Below, in pieces: positions 28,518-36,610 of a DNA stretch of 64,000 bases. The stretch comes from Rhodothermales bacterium. Lineage in GTDB: Bacteria; Bacteroidota; Rhodothermia; Rhodothermales; VXPQ01. The translations under genes were made by a program, and so were the position numbers. Location of the stretch: assembly GCA_951812335.1 (NCBI GenBank), contig OX638293.1, positions 638,501-702,500 of the forward strand, in the 5' to 3' direction. Position 1 is the stretch's first letter. Every line of letters starts with the position of its first letter. The notes under the pieces are model-generated. The model was not told where the DNA came from. It saw nothing but the letters and a program-made list of their open reading frames with translations, and did not search any database.

Positions 28518-29858
28518 TTGCACGAACGCAGACTTCCCGACACCGAAACGGCGGTGCTTGTGGGCGTCGTGACGCCTGATGCCTCTCGCTGGGACGTCAA
28601 CGACTCACTCGACGAACTCGCCGAACTGGCCTCCACAGCCGGCGCCGTCGTTACCGATCGGATGACGCAGTCCCTTGCCAGGGTGAATCCGACGACCTGC
28701 ATAGGGACGGGCAAAGTCACCGAATTGAAGAACCTGATCGGGGCGCGGGGCAGCGATCTCGTCATCTTCGACGACGATTTGTCCCCGATGCAGCTCCGCA
28801 ATCTGGAAAAGGTGCTCGACTGCAAACTGCTGGACCGCTCGGGGCTGATTCTGGACATTTTCGCTACGAGGGCCCGCTCGGCGGCCGCGCAGACCCAGGT
28901 CGAACTGGCGCAGCTCGATTATCTCAGGACGCGCCTTACACGGCACTGGACCCACCTTTCCCGCCAGAAGGGCGGCATCGGCACGAAGGGACCGGGGGAA
29001 ACGCAGATCGAGACCGACCGCCGGCTGATCGGGAATCGTATTGCCGTCCTCAAGGAGCGCCTGGAGAAGATCGACCGGCAGCGCACCATCCAGCGCAAGG
29101 GGCGCAAAGGGTTTACCCGCGTTGCGCTGGTCGGGTACACGAATGCGGGCAAGTCCACGTTGATGAATGTCCTGGCAGACGCGGAGGTGTTTGCCGAAGA
29201 CCGCCTCTTCGCCACGCTCGACGCCACGACGCGGCAGGTCCGACTGGGCGCCAACAGGCAAGTGCTGCTTTCCGACACGGTCGGATTCATCCGCAAACTG
29301 CCCCACAACCTGATCGAAAGTTTCAAGAGCACCCTCGACGAGGTCCGGGAGAGCGACGTGCTGGTGCATGTGATCGACATGACGCATCCCCGGCACGAGG
29401 ATCACATCGACGTGGTTCGGGCCACGCTGGGCGAACTGGGCGTGGCGGACAAACCGCTCCTTCCCGTATTCAACAAGGTGGACCGACTGGAAGAACCGGA
29501 ACTCCTCGACGCGCTCCGGTCCCGTTTTCCCGAGGCGGCTTTCGTGTCGGCGCTGCGCGGAATCGGCCTCGGCGACCTGAAGGAGCGCCTGCTGGGCGTG
29601 ATCGAACACGATTTCGTGGAGCGGATCGCGTACGTTCCCGTTGTCGAGGCGAAGACGATCGCGCGCATTCATCGGGAGGCGGAAGTAATGTCCGAAGACT
29701 ATCTGTACGCACGAAACGGGGAGCCGGTGGGAGAAGAATCGCCCGAAGATCCGATTCCTGTCGCCCGGCTGCGTTTCCGGTGCCCCCGGAAGTTCGAGCG
29801 GGACATCCGCCCCGTCCTGAAACGATTCGCCGGGTTGCGGGCCTACGTGCAGGAGTGA
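28518..29858 (+). CDS. hflX: GTPase HflX
   Basis: HflX is a ribosome-associated GTPase that splits or rescues stalled ribosomes. The 446-residue protein shows the HflX N-terminal domain with the GTGKVTEL motif, the coiled linker (QKGGIGTKGPGETQIETDRR), and the G domain: G1 GYTNAGKST, G3 region DTVGFIRKLPHNLIESFKST, G4 NKVD and G5 SALRG. The start is the TTG at 28518, which gives a normal N-terminus; no ATG lies in frame close by, and no strong ribosome-binding site is visible. The 253 bp upstream hold no other gene. It is followed after 59 bp by a small membrane protein gene. Confidence 0.95.
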   Translation: MHERRLPDTETAVLVGVVTPDASRWDVNDSLDELAELASTAGAVVTDRMTQSLARVNPTTCIGTGKVTELKNLIGARGSDLVIFDDDLSPMQLRNLEKVLDCKLLDRSGLILDIFATRARSAAAQTQVELAQLDYLRTRLTRHWTHLSRQKGGIGTKGPGETQIETDRRLIGNRIAVLKERLEKIDRQRTIQRKGRKGFTRVALVGYTNAGKSTLMNVLADAEVFAEDRLFATLDATTRQVRLGANRQVLLSDTVGFIRKLPHNLIESFKSTLDEVRESDVLVHVIDMTHPRHEDHIDVVRATLGELGVADKPLLPVFNKVDRLEEPELLDALRSRFPEAAFVSALRGIGLGDLKERLLGVIEHDFVERIAYVPVVEAKTIARIHREAEVMSEDYLYARNGEPVGEESPEDPIPVARLRFRCPRKFERDIRPVLKRFAGLRAYVQE

Positions 29859-29917
29859 TACCGATTCTGCGTTGCGGTTCCGGGGTTTTTTCCGTATCCA
29901 TAAAACAGGATCGAATC

Positions 29918-30367
29918 ATGAGTATCCTTAAACGCATCGTGGGCGTATATCTCCTTCTGGTGGGCGTCGCGGTTGCGGTGCACACCGTCGTGGAGCCGCT
30001 CTATCACGTGTCCACCGAAGCGCAGCCGTACAGCGCGTTCTGGAATATCCTGAATCCGTGCATGGCTCTGGCCATCGCGCTGGCCGTGTTGTTCGGGCAT
30101 CTCCGCATGCAACGCGTGTGCAGCGAAGGGGAAAGCGGGCCGGTAACCCGGGCCTACCTGTGTGCGAACGTGCTGTATTTCGGCACGCTCTTTATCGGCA
30201 TTATGTTCTTCTGGAACTGGTTCAACCTCTGGAGTCCCGAATTCACAGCCATAGGCCCGCAGGCGGTTTCGCTCGCATGGATTGTCATCGACGCTGCGCT
30301 GCCCCTGCTTTTGGGCGCGATGGGCGCGCACCTGATGGGCTGCAGCTGGTGTGCCGACAAGGAGTAG
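29918..30367 (+). CDS. Small four-span membrane protein of unknown function
   Basis: I start at ATG 29918 (MSILKRIVGVYLLLVGVAVA); the frame extends upstream over the hflX end and is not used. The 149-residue protein has about four membrane spans near 8-27, 43-62, 82-104 and 117-138. Two Cys residues near the C-terminus (GCSWCADKE) form a CxxC pair that could bind metal or form a disulfide. I do not recognise the family. It may share the hflX transcript, since only 59 bp separate them. Confidence 0.75.
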   Translation: MSILKRIVGVYLLLVGVAVAVHTVVEPLYHVSTEAQPYSAFWNILNPCMALAIALAVLFGHLRMQRVCSEGESGPVTRAYLCANVLYFGTLFIGIMFFWNWFNLWSPEFTAIGPQAVSLAWIVIDAALPLLLGAMGAHLMGCSWCADKE

Positions 30368-30506
30368 AGTGGTTCGGAATGGAGGTGATCAGGTAGCAGT
30401 GCGCCTGGCAAGTTCCGCCGTGAAACGCGCTATTACGCGCTCGTTAATGTGGAGGGGGTTTGATGCCATTTACCCCACCCACTCGCGCGCATACTTTCTC
30501 ATTTCA

Positions 30507-30704
30507 TCACGCCGAATCCCCCTCCCGCTCATACCCGTCGCACCGCAACACCGGAAGGCGCGGGTACTTCGGGTACGCCGGGTCGGTTCTGGAGCGTTTG
30601 CACAGGTAGAACCGGCTTTCCGCCCGGGAAACGACGATACGGGCGTGCCGGCAATGGAGGCAAAGCCCCGCCTGCGCTTCCTCGTCAGACGTTTTCGTGG
30701 CCAT
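30507..30704 (-). CDS. Small cysteine-rich protein, probable zinc-ribbon type
   Basis: This 65-residue protein carries LCLHCRHARIVVSRAESRFY followed by LCKRS, then PRLPVLRCDGYE. The spacing CxxC...C...C fits a four-cysteine metal site. Small proteins with the phrase DPxxPKYPRLPVLxCxGYE are found widely as hypothetical proteins, so I regard it as a real gene and not a shadow. Its ATG at 30704 lies inside the end of the cobalamin-binding gene, giving a 20-bp overlap on the same strand and tight translational coupling. Its function is unknown. Confidence 0.75.
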   Translation of the reverse strand: MATKTSDEEAQAGLCLHCRHARIVVSRAESRFYLCKRSRTDPAYPKYPRLPVLRCDGYEREGDSA

Positions 30705-31620
30705 TCCAGTATCTCCACCCGCGTCCGCGGTGTCCGAAATCGAAGCGCCCCGGATACAGAAACTCCGCCAGAATTTCGGCCGATTCCACCATGCGCGGTC
30801 CGGGGCGATTGAAGAAGTGATTGCCGTCCGTCACGGCCACGCGCCCCTGTTTGACGGCGGACAGTTCCCGCCATAGCGGGTGCGTCGCCAGCGGCGTCAT
30901 TTCCCGGCAGGACCGCTCGACGCCGAAACCGCACGGCATGATGGCGATCACGTCCGGATCGGCTTCGGCGAGTTGCTCGATATTGAAATATCCGGAGTGT
31001 TTTCCGGGCTCGCCGAAGAGATTCGCGCCGCCCGCGCATTCGACCAGTTCCGGCACCCAGTTGCCTGCGGTCATCAGGGGGTCGATCCACTCGATGCATG
31101 CGATGGAAGGGCGGCTTCCGGCAGAGGCCGTTTCGGCGCGAAGCGCTTCGAGTCGGTCCGTGAGGCGCGCCACGAGATCGTCTCCCCGCGTCGGGTCGCC
31201 GAGGTCTGCCGCGACGATCCGTATGTCCTCCCACACATCGCCGAGGGACATGGGTTCGAGGGACACGATCCGGGGCTGCGAGCCCACGAGTTCGCACACC
31301 GCCTTTTCCACGTCCTTCAGGCTCACGGCGCAGACTTCGCACTGGGTCTGCGTAATGATGACGGTCGGCGCGAGGCGGTCGAGAAGTTCGGCGTCCACGC
31401 GGTACACGGACAGGCCGTCGGCCACGATCGCCCGTACTTGATCGTCGATGGAGCGGCTGTTGGCTTTCACCTCGATTTTCGAGCTCGAACAGACCGGAAG
31501 CGAGGCGGTGGAGCGCGGATAATCGCATTCGTGGGATCGCCCCACGAGCTGATCCTCGAAGCCCAGGGCGCACACGATTTCCGTAGCGCTGGCGATGAGG
31601 GTAATGATGCGATTGGTCAT
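30685..31620 (-). CDS. Cobalamin-binding protein (BtuF-like periplasmic-binding fold without signal peptide)
   Basis: The 311-residue protein follows the BtuF/FhuD-type fold: IITLIASATEIVCALGFEDQ at the N-terminus, the SRSIDDQVRAIVADGLSVYR linker helix, VIITQTQCEVCAVSLKDVEK, and a C-terminal lobe with EWIDPLMTAGNWVPELVECA and PGPRMVESAEILAEFLYPG. It lacks a signal peptide, so it acts in the cytoplasm, as is known for a group annotated as cobalamin-binding proteins. The Cys-containing motif QTQCEVC is typical of that group. No btuCD genes are adjacent. The window also encodes B12-dependent MetH, which gives a plausible user of the vitamin. Confidence 0.88.
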   Translation of the reverse strand: MTNRIITLIASATEIVCALGFEDQLVGRSHECDYPRSTASLPVCSSSKIEVKANSRSIDDQVRAIVADGLSVYRVDAELLDRLAPTVIITQTQCEVCAVSLKDVEKAVCELVGSQPRIVSLEPMSLGDVWEDIRIVAADLGDPTRGDDLVARLTDRLEALRAETASAGSRPSIACIEWIDPLMTAGNWVPELVECAGGANLFGEPGKHSGYFNIEQLAEADPDVIAIMPCGFGVERSCREMTPLATHPLWRELSAVKQGRVAVTDGNHFFNRPGPRMVESAEILAEFLYPGRFDFGHRGRGWRYWNGHENV

Positions 31621-31720
31621 GGCGCCGGGGTGCGGAACGAAGCCGCAGCGTTCAGATAGGGAGAAAAAAGGAGTAGAAAAGGTATAAAAAAGGAGTAGAA
31701 ATAGAGTAAAAAGGCACTTT

Positions 31721-31825
31721 ATCCGGATTTTGGCTGGATGTTTGTTGGGATTCCCGTGGTCCGAAACGAGCCCGATCCGGATTTTCGCTGGGTGTTTCCT
31801 TGCTATTCCCGCCTTCCGAAACGAG
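31721..31825. repeat. Two-unit tandem repeat of about 54 bp
   Basis: Unit 31721-31774 and unit 31775-31825 both run from ATCCGGATTTT to CCGAAACGAG, with roughly 75-80% identity by eye. They follow a purine-rich stretch in which AAAAGGAGTAGAAA occurs twice (near 31665 and 31690). No coding function is evident. Confidence 0.55.
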
Positions 31826-32106
31826 ATTGGGCCAATTTAGCCGACGGGGCCTGTCGAATCAAGAGATGGGGTGATGGGGAGGTTTGCGAAGCCGTCGGCG
31901 CCCGTTCGCTATGCGTCCCGAAAGAGAAACCGGGCGGAACCCTGGCGGGTGCGGGCGTTTTCCCGCCGCCTGGCGATCGATCATCTGGACTGGCTGGCCT
32001 TGTTTCCGGGCCATGTGTGCCTGATATCCGACCTTGAGCGGTTGTTTTGCGACGGGGAGGATGTCGTGAGCCGGGGGGAATCCCTGTGGGGGTCGCATTG
32101 CCCGAA
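31826..32106. other. Probable gene debris between the cobalamin-binding gene and the first Fic gene
   Basis: The frame starting at 31874 contains LDWLALFPGHVCLISDLERL, which looks like coding sequence, but it runs out of frame against the conserved-looking C-terminal stretch at 32107-32235. A frameshifted remnant is the simplest reading. I cannot name the parent gene. The 964-bp gap 31621-32584 also holds two repeats listed separately and nothing else clear. Confidence 0.3.
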
Positions 32107-32222
32107 GGCGGGCGGGAATGGATGTGGGAACTGGGCCCGAAACCGGAGATAGACCCCAGGCACGACGTACGCCACCGGGTGGTGGGCTACGTCGAGTTTC
32201 CGAAGGATGTTTGGTTGGGGAG
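32107..32222 (+). repeat. Left copy of a 116-bp direct repeat flanking the first Fic gene
   Basis: This stretch recurs at 34074-34189 with about 93-95% identity by eye. It encodes, in one frame, EWMWELGPKPEIDPRHDVRH and then RVVGYVEFPK. It also contains a hairpin (GACGTA...TACGTC with an inner GCCACC/GGTGG stem) kept in both copies. The Fic gene lies between the two copies. Confidence 0.75.
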
Positions 32223-32584
32223 GGAGGGGGTGTGAAGAAAAAAATGAAGACACTGTGTTTTGCTCCGTCTCTTGCAAGAAATATCTGCACAAGATGGGGA
32301 ACCGGTCCGAACTTCTCTTTGTCGTCGGCATTGAGGATTGGATGAAGGGCAGGGAGGCGTTATCTTGGCATGGCGTTTCTTGTGGGCGCTGCGCCGGGAC
32401 AACCTGTAGCCGACGCCCGGTATGCCGAACCGGTCGATATGGAGCGGCGCTTAACGGGATGAGTTGTCGTTTTGCTAAAGTTTTACGGGCAATAACGGAT
32501 AAGACCGCAATCCCGTCTTATTGATTGCCTCCATTGTTTGCGCCGCCCGGTTTTGAGATTTCGGATCGTCGAGGAGCACTCATA

Positions 32585-34066
32585 ATGAGCGAAACAAAGA
32601 TCAGACATATCTGGAATCCCTCGATCGGCATTACAGACCTGGAGGGCGATTCGAAAAAACTCGCTGCGACAGAAATTCCGGGCATCAGAGCGACCTGGAG
32701 GGACCAGCGCGATCTTTTGCAAGGGACAAAGCTGCTTCACGATTTCAACGAACGGCTTGGCCGAGAGTGGGCGATCGAGACGGGGGTCATCGAAAATCTT
32801 TACGAGGTCGAACGGGGCGTAACGCAAACGCTTATCGAACAGGGGTTTCGCGCCGAGTTGCTGACGCATGGTTCGACGAATCGCCCGAGGGAGTTTGTTC
32901 TCAAGTTACTGGCGGACCAGAAAAGCGCTCTTGACGGGGTGTTCGATTTCGTCAAGAGCGAACGCGTATTGTCGACCTCCTGGATCAGGGAGCTTCACGC
33001 CGTGCTGCTGCGGAGCCAGGAAGTTACGGAGGGCGTTGACAATTTCGGCCGCGATGTGGAAATATCCCTGATCAAGGGCGACTGGAAAGACTTGCCGAAT
33101 TCGCCAGTACGAGACGGAGTGCTTTACGCGTATTGTTCTCCCGAACATGTCGCGTCCGAAATGGACAGACTGGTCGAGATGCATGCGGAGCACGATACGC
33201 GGGGAGTTCCTACGGAAGTACAGGCCGCATGGCTGCATCATCGATTTACGCAGATTCATCCGTTTCAGGACGGCAACGGTCGGATTGCGCGCGCCATTAC
33301 ATCGCTTGTACTAATCAAGGGAGGGCTGTTTCCTTTGGTCGTGACGCGAGACGACAGGACGAATTATCTGGATGCACTCGAAGCGGCCGACGATGGCGAC
33401 CTCAAGCCGCTTGTGGATATGATCGCCAGACTTCAGAGGATCCGGTTTGCGAAAGCGACGGCTATTTCCGAGGCCATACGGTCCGAGAAAGCGGACGAAA
33501 GAGAAGCGCTCCAGGGGCTTCTTGAGGCTGTCGATAAAAAGGCGGCTGAAAGAAAAAAGGAATATGCGGAAGTAAAGAAACGAGCGGAGGATATTAAGCA
33601 GAATCTACGCGCCCGGCTCGAAGAAATCCGTCCCGAGATCGGTAATGCATTGAGGCGGGTCGTGAAGTACGGAAACGCCACTGTGAAGGTTGCGGACGAA
33701 ACAAGCGATCACTACTACCGTGCGCAGATCATTCAGAATGCGAATGAGCATCTGAATTACTACGTAAACTTCGGTCAATATCGTTCCTGGGTATCGCTGA
33801 ATATGTGGTGGGAGCGGCACGCCCGGTTGGTATTCGCCATCCACGGGATCGGATACGAATTCAGTGGGAGCCTGATCTGCGCGCCTTTTCTCGAGTTCCG
33901 GGACAAGGGGGAAGACGAAGAGACCCGTTCCACGCTGGTGCCGTTAGCAGAGGAAGGATTCATCTTTTTCTACAATGAAAAGAAAAAGGCGGTGCTTGAC
34001 CGATTCCGGCCCTGGCGCATACAAGTTATAGGGGTTGCGCTGAAAGAGTTGACCCGGAATCTGTGA
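32585..34066 (+). CDS. Fic-family AMP-transferase-like protein with N-terminal inhibitory motif (class II)
   Basis: Fic enzymes move AMP, or another phosphate-containing group, from a nucleotide to a target protein. The active-site motif HPFQDGNGRIAR starts at His 225 and is complete. The inhibitory helix motif TGVIEN (residues 66-71, pattern S/TxxxE/N) lies before the Fic core, making this a self-inhibited class II protein. After the Fic domain, residues 300-345 form a charged coiled coil (EKADEREALQGLLEAVDKKA). A C-terminal domain of about 140 residues follows that I do not recognise. The start ATG 32585 is preceded by GAGGAG. The gene sits in an accessory zone between two copies of a 116-bp repeat, which suggests insertion as a unit. 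Its target is unknown. Confidence 0.9.
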   Translation: MSETKIRHIWNPSIGITDLEGDSKKLAATEIPGIRATWRDQRDLLQGTKLLHDFNERLGREWAIETGVIENLYEVERGVTQTLIEQGFRAELLTHGSTNRPREFVLKLLADQKSALDGVFDFVKSERVLSTSWIRELHAVLLRSQEVTEGVDNFGRDVEISLIKGDWKDLPNSPVRDGVLYAYCSPEHVASEMDRLVEMHAEHDTRGVPTEVQAAWLHHRFTQIHPFQDGNGRIARAITSLVLIKGGLFPLVVTRDDRTNYLDALEAADDGDLKPLVDMIARLQRIRFAKATAISEAIRSEKADEREALQGLLEAVDKKAAERKKEYAEVKKRAEDIKQNLRARLEEIRPEIGNALRRVVKYGNATVKVADETSDHYYRAQIIQNANEHLNYYVNFGQYRSWVSLNMWWERHARLVFAIHGIGYEFSGSLICAPFLEFRDKGEDEETRSTLVPLAEEGFIFFYNEKKKAVLDRFRPWRIQVIGVALKELTRNL

Positions 34067-34073
34067 TTGTGCG

Positions 34074-34189
34074 GGCAGGAATGGATGTGGGAACTGGGCC
34101 CGAAACCGGAAATAGACCCCAGGCATGACGTACGCCACCGGGTGGTGGGCTACGTCGAGTTTCCGAAGGAGGTTTGGTTGGAAAGGGAT
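34074..34189 (+). repeat. Right copy of the 116-bp direct repeat flanking the first Fic gene
   Basis: This copy begins 8 bp after the Fic stop codon and matches 32107-32222. The same reading frame encodes QEWMWELGPKPEIDPRHDVR and runs to a stop at 34212. It may be a leftover gene end duplicated when the Fic gene arrived. Confidence 0.75.
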
Positions 34190-34220
34190 GGGTGCCGGCA
34201 ACCCTCTTCATAATACGAGC

Positions 34221-34802
34221 CTACCGGGTACGGACGACCAATACTATTCCGCTGCTCCAGTCCAGCTTTACGAGCCGACAATCTTTTCGGCTCTCGATTT
34301 GCGATAACAATCGCTCGACATTGGCTTCGTGTCCATCCGGCCAATTATCCTGTGGCAGCATGTCGTCAATCACATAAAAACCGCCGCCGGACAGTGCCTT
34401 CCACGCAAGGTCGAAATGCTCGTATTTGCCGGGCATGGCATCTGCAAATATCAGGTCGAACGCCTCTTCCGCCACATTCTGAAGCCATATGCTCGCCTCA
34501 TCGACTACCAGAATCAGTCGGCGATCCTTCCCCAGATGCCGAGAGGCGATATCGCTCACCTTTTGATCGGCGTCGACCGATATCAGTGTTGAACGCGCAT
34601 CCATCCCGCTCAGCAGCCAGGCGGTTGCCAAACCGGTTCCCGTACCGATTTCCAGAAACCGGCTGTTCGGTTTGCTTGCCGCCAGAAGCTGCAAAAGAGT
34701 CCCTGTCCGGCGTTCGGATGGCATATCGAACCCGGAGGCCATGGTATCGGCTTCGATTGCCGGCAAAGCGGCCGGAATGAGCGTTATCTCGAAATCATCC
34801 AT
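34221..34802 (-). CDS. Class I SAM-dependent methyltransferase, O-methyltransferase-like
   Basis: The 193-residue protein shows the Rossmann motif I RFLEIGTGTGLATAWLLSGM near residues 48-67, motif II with an acidic ribose-binding Asp in TLISVDADQ, and FDLIFADAMPGKYEHFDLAW near 115-134, where O-methyltransferases place catalytic metal or substrate contacts. GGGFYVIDDMLPQDNWPDGH follows. The protein resembles the COMT/CCoAMT-like YrrM group. It has no neighbours on the same strand with an obvious link, and the substrate is unknown. The right copy of the 116-bp repeat lies directly beyond its 3' end. Confidence 0.88.
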   Translation of the reverse strand: MDDFEITLIPAALPAIEADTMASGFDMPSERRTGTLLQLLAASKPNSRFLEIGTGTGLATAWLLSGMDARSTLISVDADQKVSDIASRHLGKDRRLILVVDEASIWLQNVAEEAFDLIFADAMPGKYEHFDLAWKALSGGGFYVIDDMLPQDNWPDGHEANVERLLSQIESRKDCRLVKLDWSSGIVLVVRTR

Positions 34803-34926
34803 GTCACTGATGCTCCTGATCGTGCCGATGAGGGGTCCACTTGATTGACGACATGGATGTTGATTACAGGCTTGGCCCTGCGGGTTTCGGTTCTTCCGTA
34901 TTCCTCTCTCTATGGAAATCAGAACC

Positions 34927-36114
34927 CTACTCCACGCTGAAGGGAACGGATAATTCCGTTATATCCCACTGTAGTTTGAGCACGCCGCCTTCGTCCGTTT
35001 CCTCGACGCGAATGGTGAAAACCTCGACCGATTCGTCGAGGGTGGTCCGAGTCAGGTCCACGCGGCCCAGGTCCAGGTCCTCATTGTAGGTCGTACCGCC
35101 CTGACCCGTCTGCGTGTTGATGAGCAGCAGGCCGCCTTCTTCGGAGGGGATGGAGTAGAGGGTGTATTCGCCGGCAGGCACTTCGAGGTCGCGGACGACG
35201 AGGTTGCGGTCCGTGGTAAAGTGCGTGGCCCGGTTGGCGCCGGTCCGCCAGACTTCGCCGTAGGGCACCAGTGCGCCGAAGAGTTCGCGGCCCCGCTTCG
35301 AGGGCGTGCCGTAGTCGACCTGGATAGCCGCGCCGTGTACCGTGGCGTTGACCTTGCCCCGGCCCGACAGCGTGCCGAACGAGCGGCCTTCCCGGTCCCG
35401 CGCGGCAAAGGACTCCGCCAGTCCTTCGATATCTACCGACGGTACGCGTTCGACGGTCAGTTTGCGCGTGGTGGCTCCGGCGTCGAGGTGGAGCAGCCGC
35501 CCCACTTCGTCTACCCGGACGTCCATCGTGCCCCGGAAGGGGTGCTGCGCGGTCATGGCGTTGTCGGAGATGCGCCGGACAACGAACGACATGGAGCCTC
35601 GACCGGTGAAGAGGTCCTGCGAGACGCTGTCGGCGCCGGAAGCGTAGGCGCGCGTCAGCATCAGTTCGAAGGGCCAGTGGATCATGTCGAGAAAGGGTAG
35701 CATGCCGCCGTGTGCGGCGATGGCGCGGGTCTGCGTTTCGTTTCCTTCTGTGATAGTCACGATCAGGCTGTCGCCGACAAGGGTTCTCACCTCGTGACGG
35801 GCAGGCGGAGCGTCGACAGGCTCGGAAGGCGCTCTAATCGTTGCTTCGTACCGTTGCAATGCGCCGGTTTCGTCCATCTCCAGCACATAATGACGCACGG
35901 TGGTAGTGGGCGTGCGCAGCACGACTTCGGCTTCTATCCGGGTGGGCGTCCGCGCGAACTGCTCTACCGCGAGCGTATCGTTGCCCAGCAGGGTGACGAA
36001 GGCTGCGTTGTTCGGGTCGGCGTCCTGGGCCGAACTGGAGAGCGCCGTACAGGACAGCAGGGGGATCAGGGCGGCCAGGATGGCGGTTCGGTGAGGGAGA
36101 AACGGTGTGTTCAT
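34927..36114 (-). CDS. DUF2911 domain secreted protein
   Basis: The 395-residue protein has an N-terminal signal (AILAALIPLLSCTALSSSAQ, possibly a lipoprotein with Cys 22). The C-terminal half, from about residue 255, is DUF2911: GKVNATVHGAAIQVDYGTPS, then KRGRELFGALVPYGEVWRTG, ANRATHFTTDRNLVVRDLEV, and AGEYTLYSIPSEEGGLLLIN. This domain is common in Bacteroidota and forms a beta-sandwich; its role is not established. The N-terminal half (residues 30-240) is a separate beta-rich region that I do not recognise. The gene stands alone, and its promoter should lie in 36115-36243. Confidence 0.85.
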   Translation of the reverse strand: MNTPFLPHRTAILAALIPLLSCTALSSSAQDADPNNAAFVTLLGNDTLAVEQFARTPTRIEAEVVLRTPTTTVRHYVLEMDETGALQRYEATIRAPSEPVDAPPARHEVRTLVGDSLIVTITEGNETQTRAIAAHGGMLPFLDMIHWPFELMLTRAYASGADSVSQDLFTGRGSMSFVVRRISDNAMTAQHPFRGTMDVRVDEVGRLLHLDAGATTRKLTVERVPSVDIEGLAESFAARDREGRSFGTLSGRGKVNATVHGAAIQVDYGTPSKRGRELFGALVPYGEVWRTGANRATHFTTDRNLVVRDLEVPAGEYTLYSIPSEEGGLLLINTQTGQGGTTYNEDLDLGRVDLTRTTLDESVEVFTIRVEETDEGGVLKLQWDITELSVPFSVE

Positions 36115-36243
36115 GGTGGTATTTTCAGGGAGGAGGTGGGGGTCGGGCGTGCGGAAGCAAGCAAACTCTTGAGGGGTGGGGAGGTTCGGGGGGGTAAGCG
36201 TGGAGGAGATGAAGGGGCGAAATGTAACGATTTGATTCCGGTG

Positions 36244-36272
36244 TTGACAAGCGGGAGGCGTGGTGTTATTAT
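36244..36272 (+). promoter_or_regulatory. Near-consensus sigma70-type promoter
   Basis: TTGACA at 36244-36249 is followed by exactly 17 bases and TATTAT at 36267-36272. The first open frame downstream is the truncated ATPase start at 36372. In Bacteroidota the usual housekeeping promoter differs (TTTG/TAnnTTTG), so a bacterial-general consensus here may be an import. Confidence 0.6.
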
Positions 36273-36371
36273 GATGCCGCCAAGATCGGACGTGTTCGCT
36301 TCCACAGTTTGCAGAACACGCCCCGTTTCTCGACCACAGTTAGAACTCAAAGGTAGAAGGCGTAAAACACG

Positions 36372-36548
36372 ATGTTCGACCACCTTTGCTTACAGCGATG
36401 GCCATTCGTCGTGGTGCCTGAACCGGATTTCTGCACCTTTATTGCGGACAGAGAACAGTTCCGTGTTGATTTGGAAAAGCTTCTGCGCAGCCTTTCACGC
36501 CAGAATGCCTCTTCAATTCATCCCATTTGGCCCCCATTGAACAATAAT
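36372..36548 (+). pseudogene. N-terminal fragment of a P-loop ATPase, broken by an IS256-type end
   Basis: The frame begins FDHLCLQRWPFVVVPEPDFC, then TFIADREQFRVDLEKLLRSL, then SSIHPIWPP, where the parent family would continue into SSIH-xxW-xxGxGKTH, a Walker A loop. The sequence stops there and is followed by the terminal sequence of the IS256-type element. The remaining frame reads into the IS end and stops at 36566. The assignment to an ATPase rests on my memory of the family start and not on a visible P-loop. It has its own promoter, listed above, and an upstream ribosome-binding site (AAGGTAGAAGG). Confidence 0.45.
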
Positions 36549-36573
36549 GCCGCTTACACAGTTTAGCGGACAC
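36549..36573. mobile_element. Isolated right end of an IS256-type element
   Basis: The core CGCTTACACAGTTTAGCGG (36551-36569) and flanking bases match the ends at 496-519 and 56198-56222. No transposase sequence remains here. The sequence just before it (GAACAAT-ATGCC) also matches the site at 56188-56200. Confidence 0.7.
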
Positions 36574-36610
36574 GCCCTTGAAGGGGTAATCCTAAACACC
36601 AAAACAAAAA

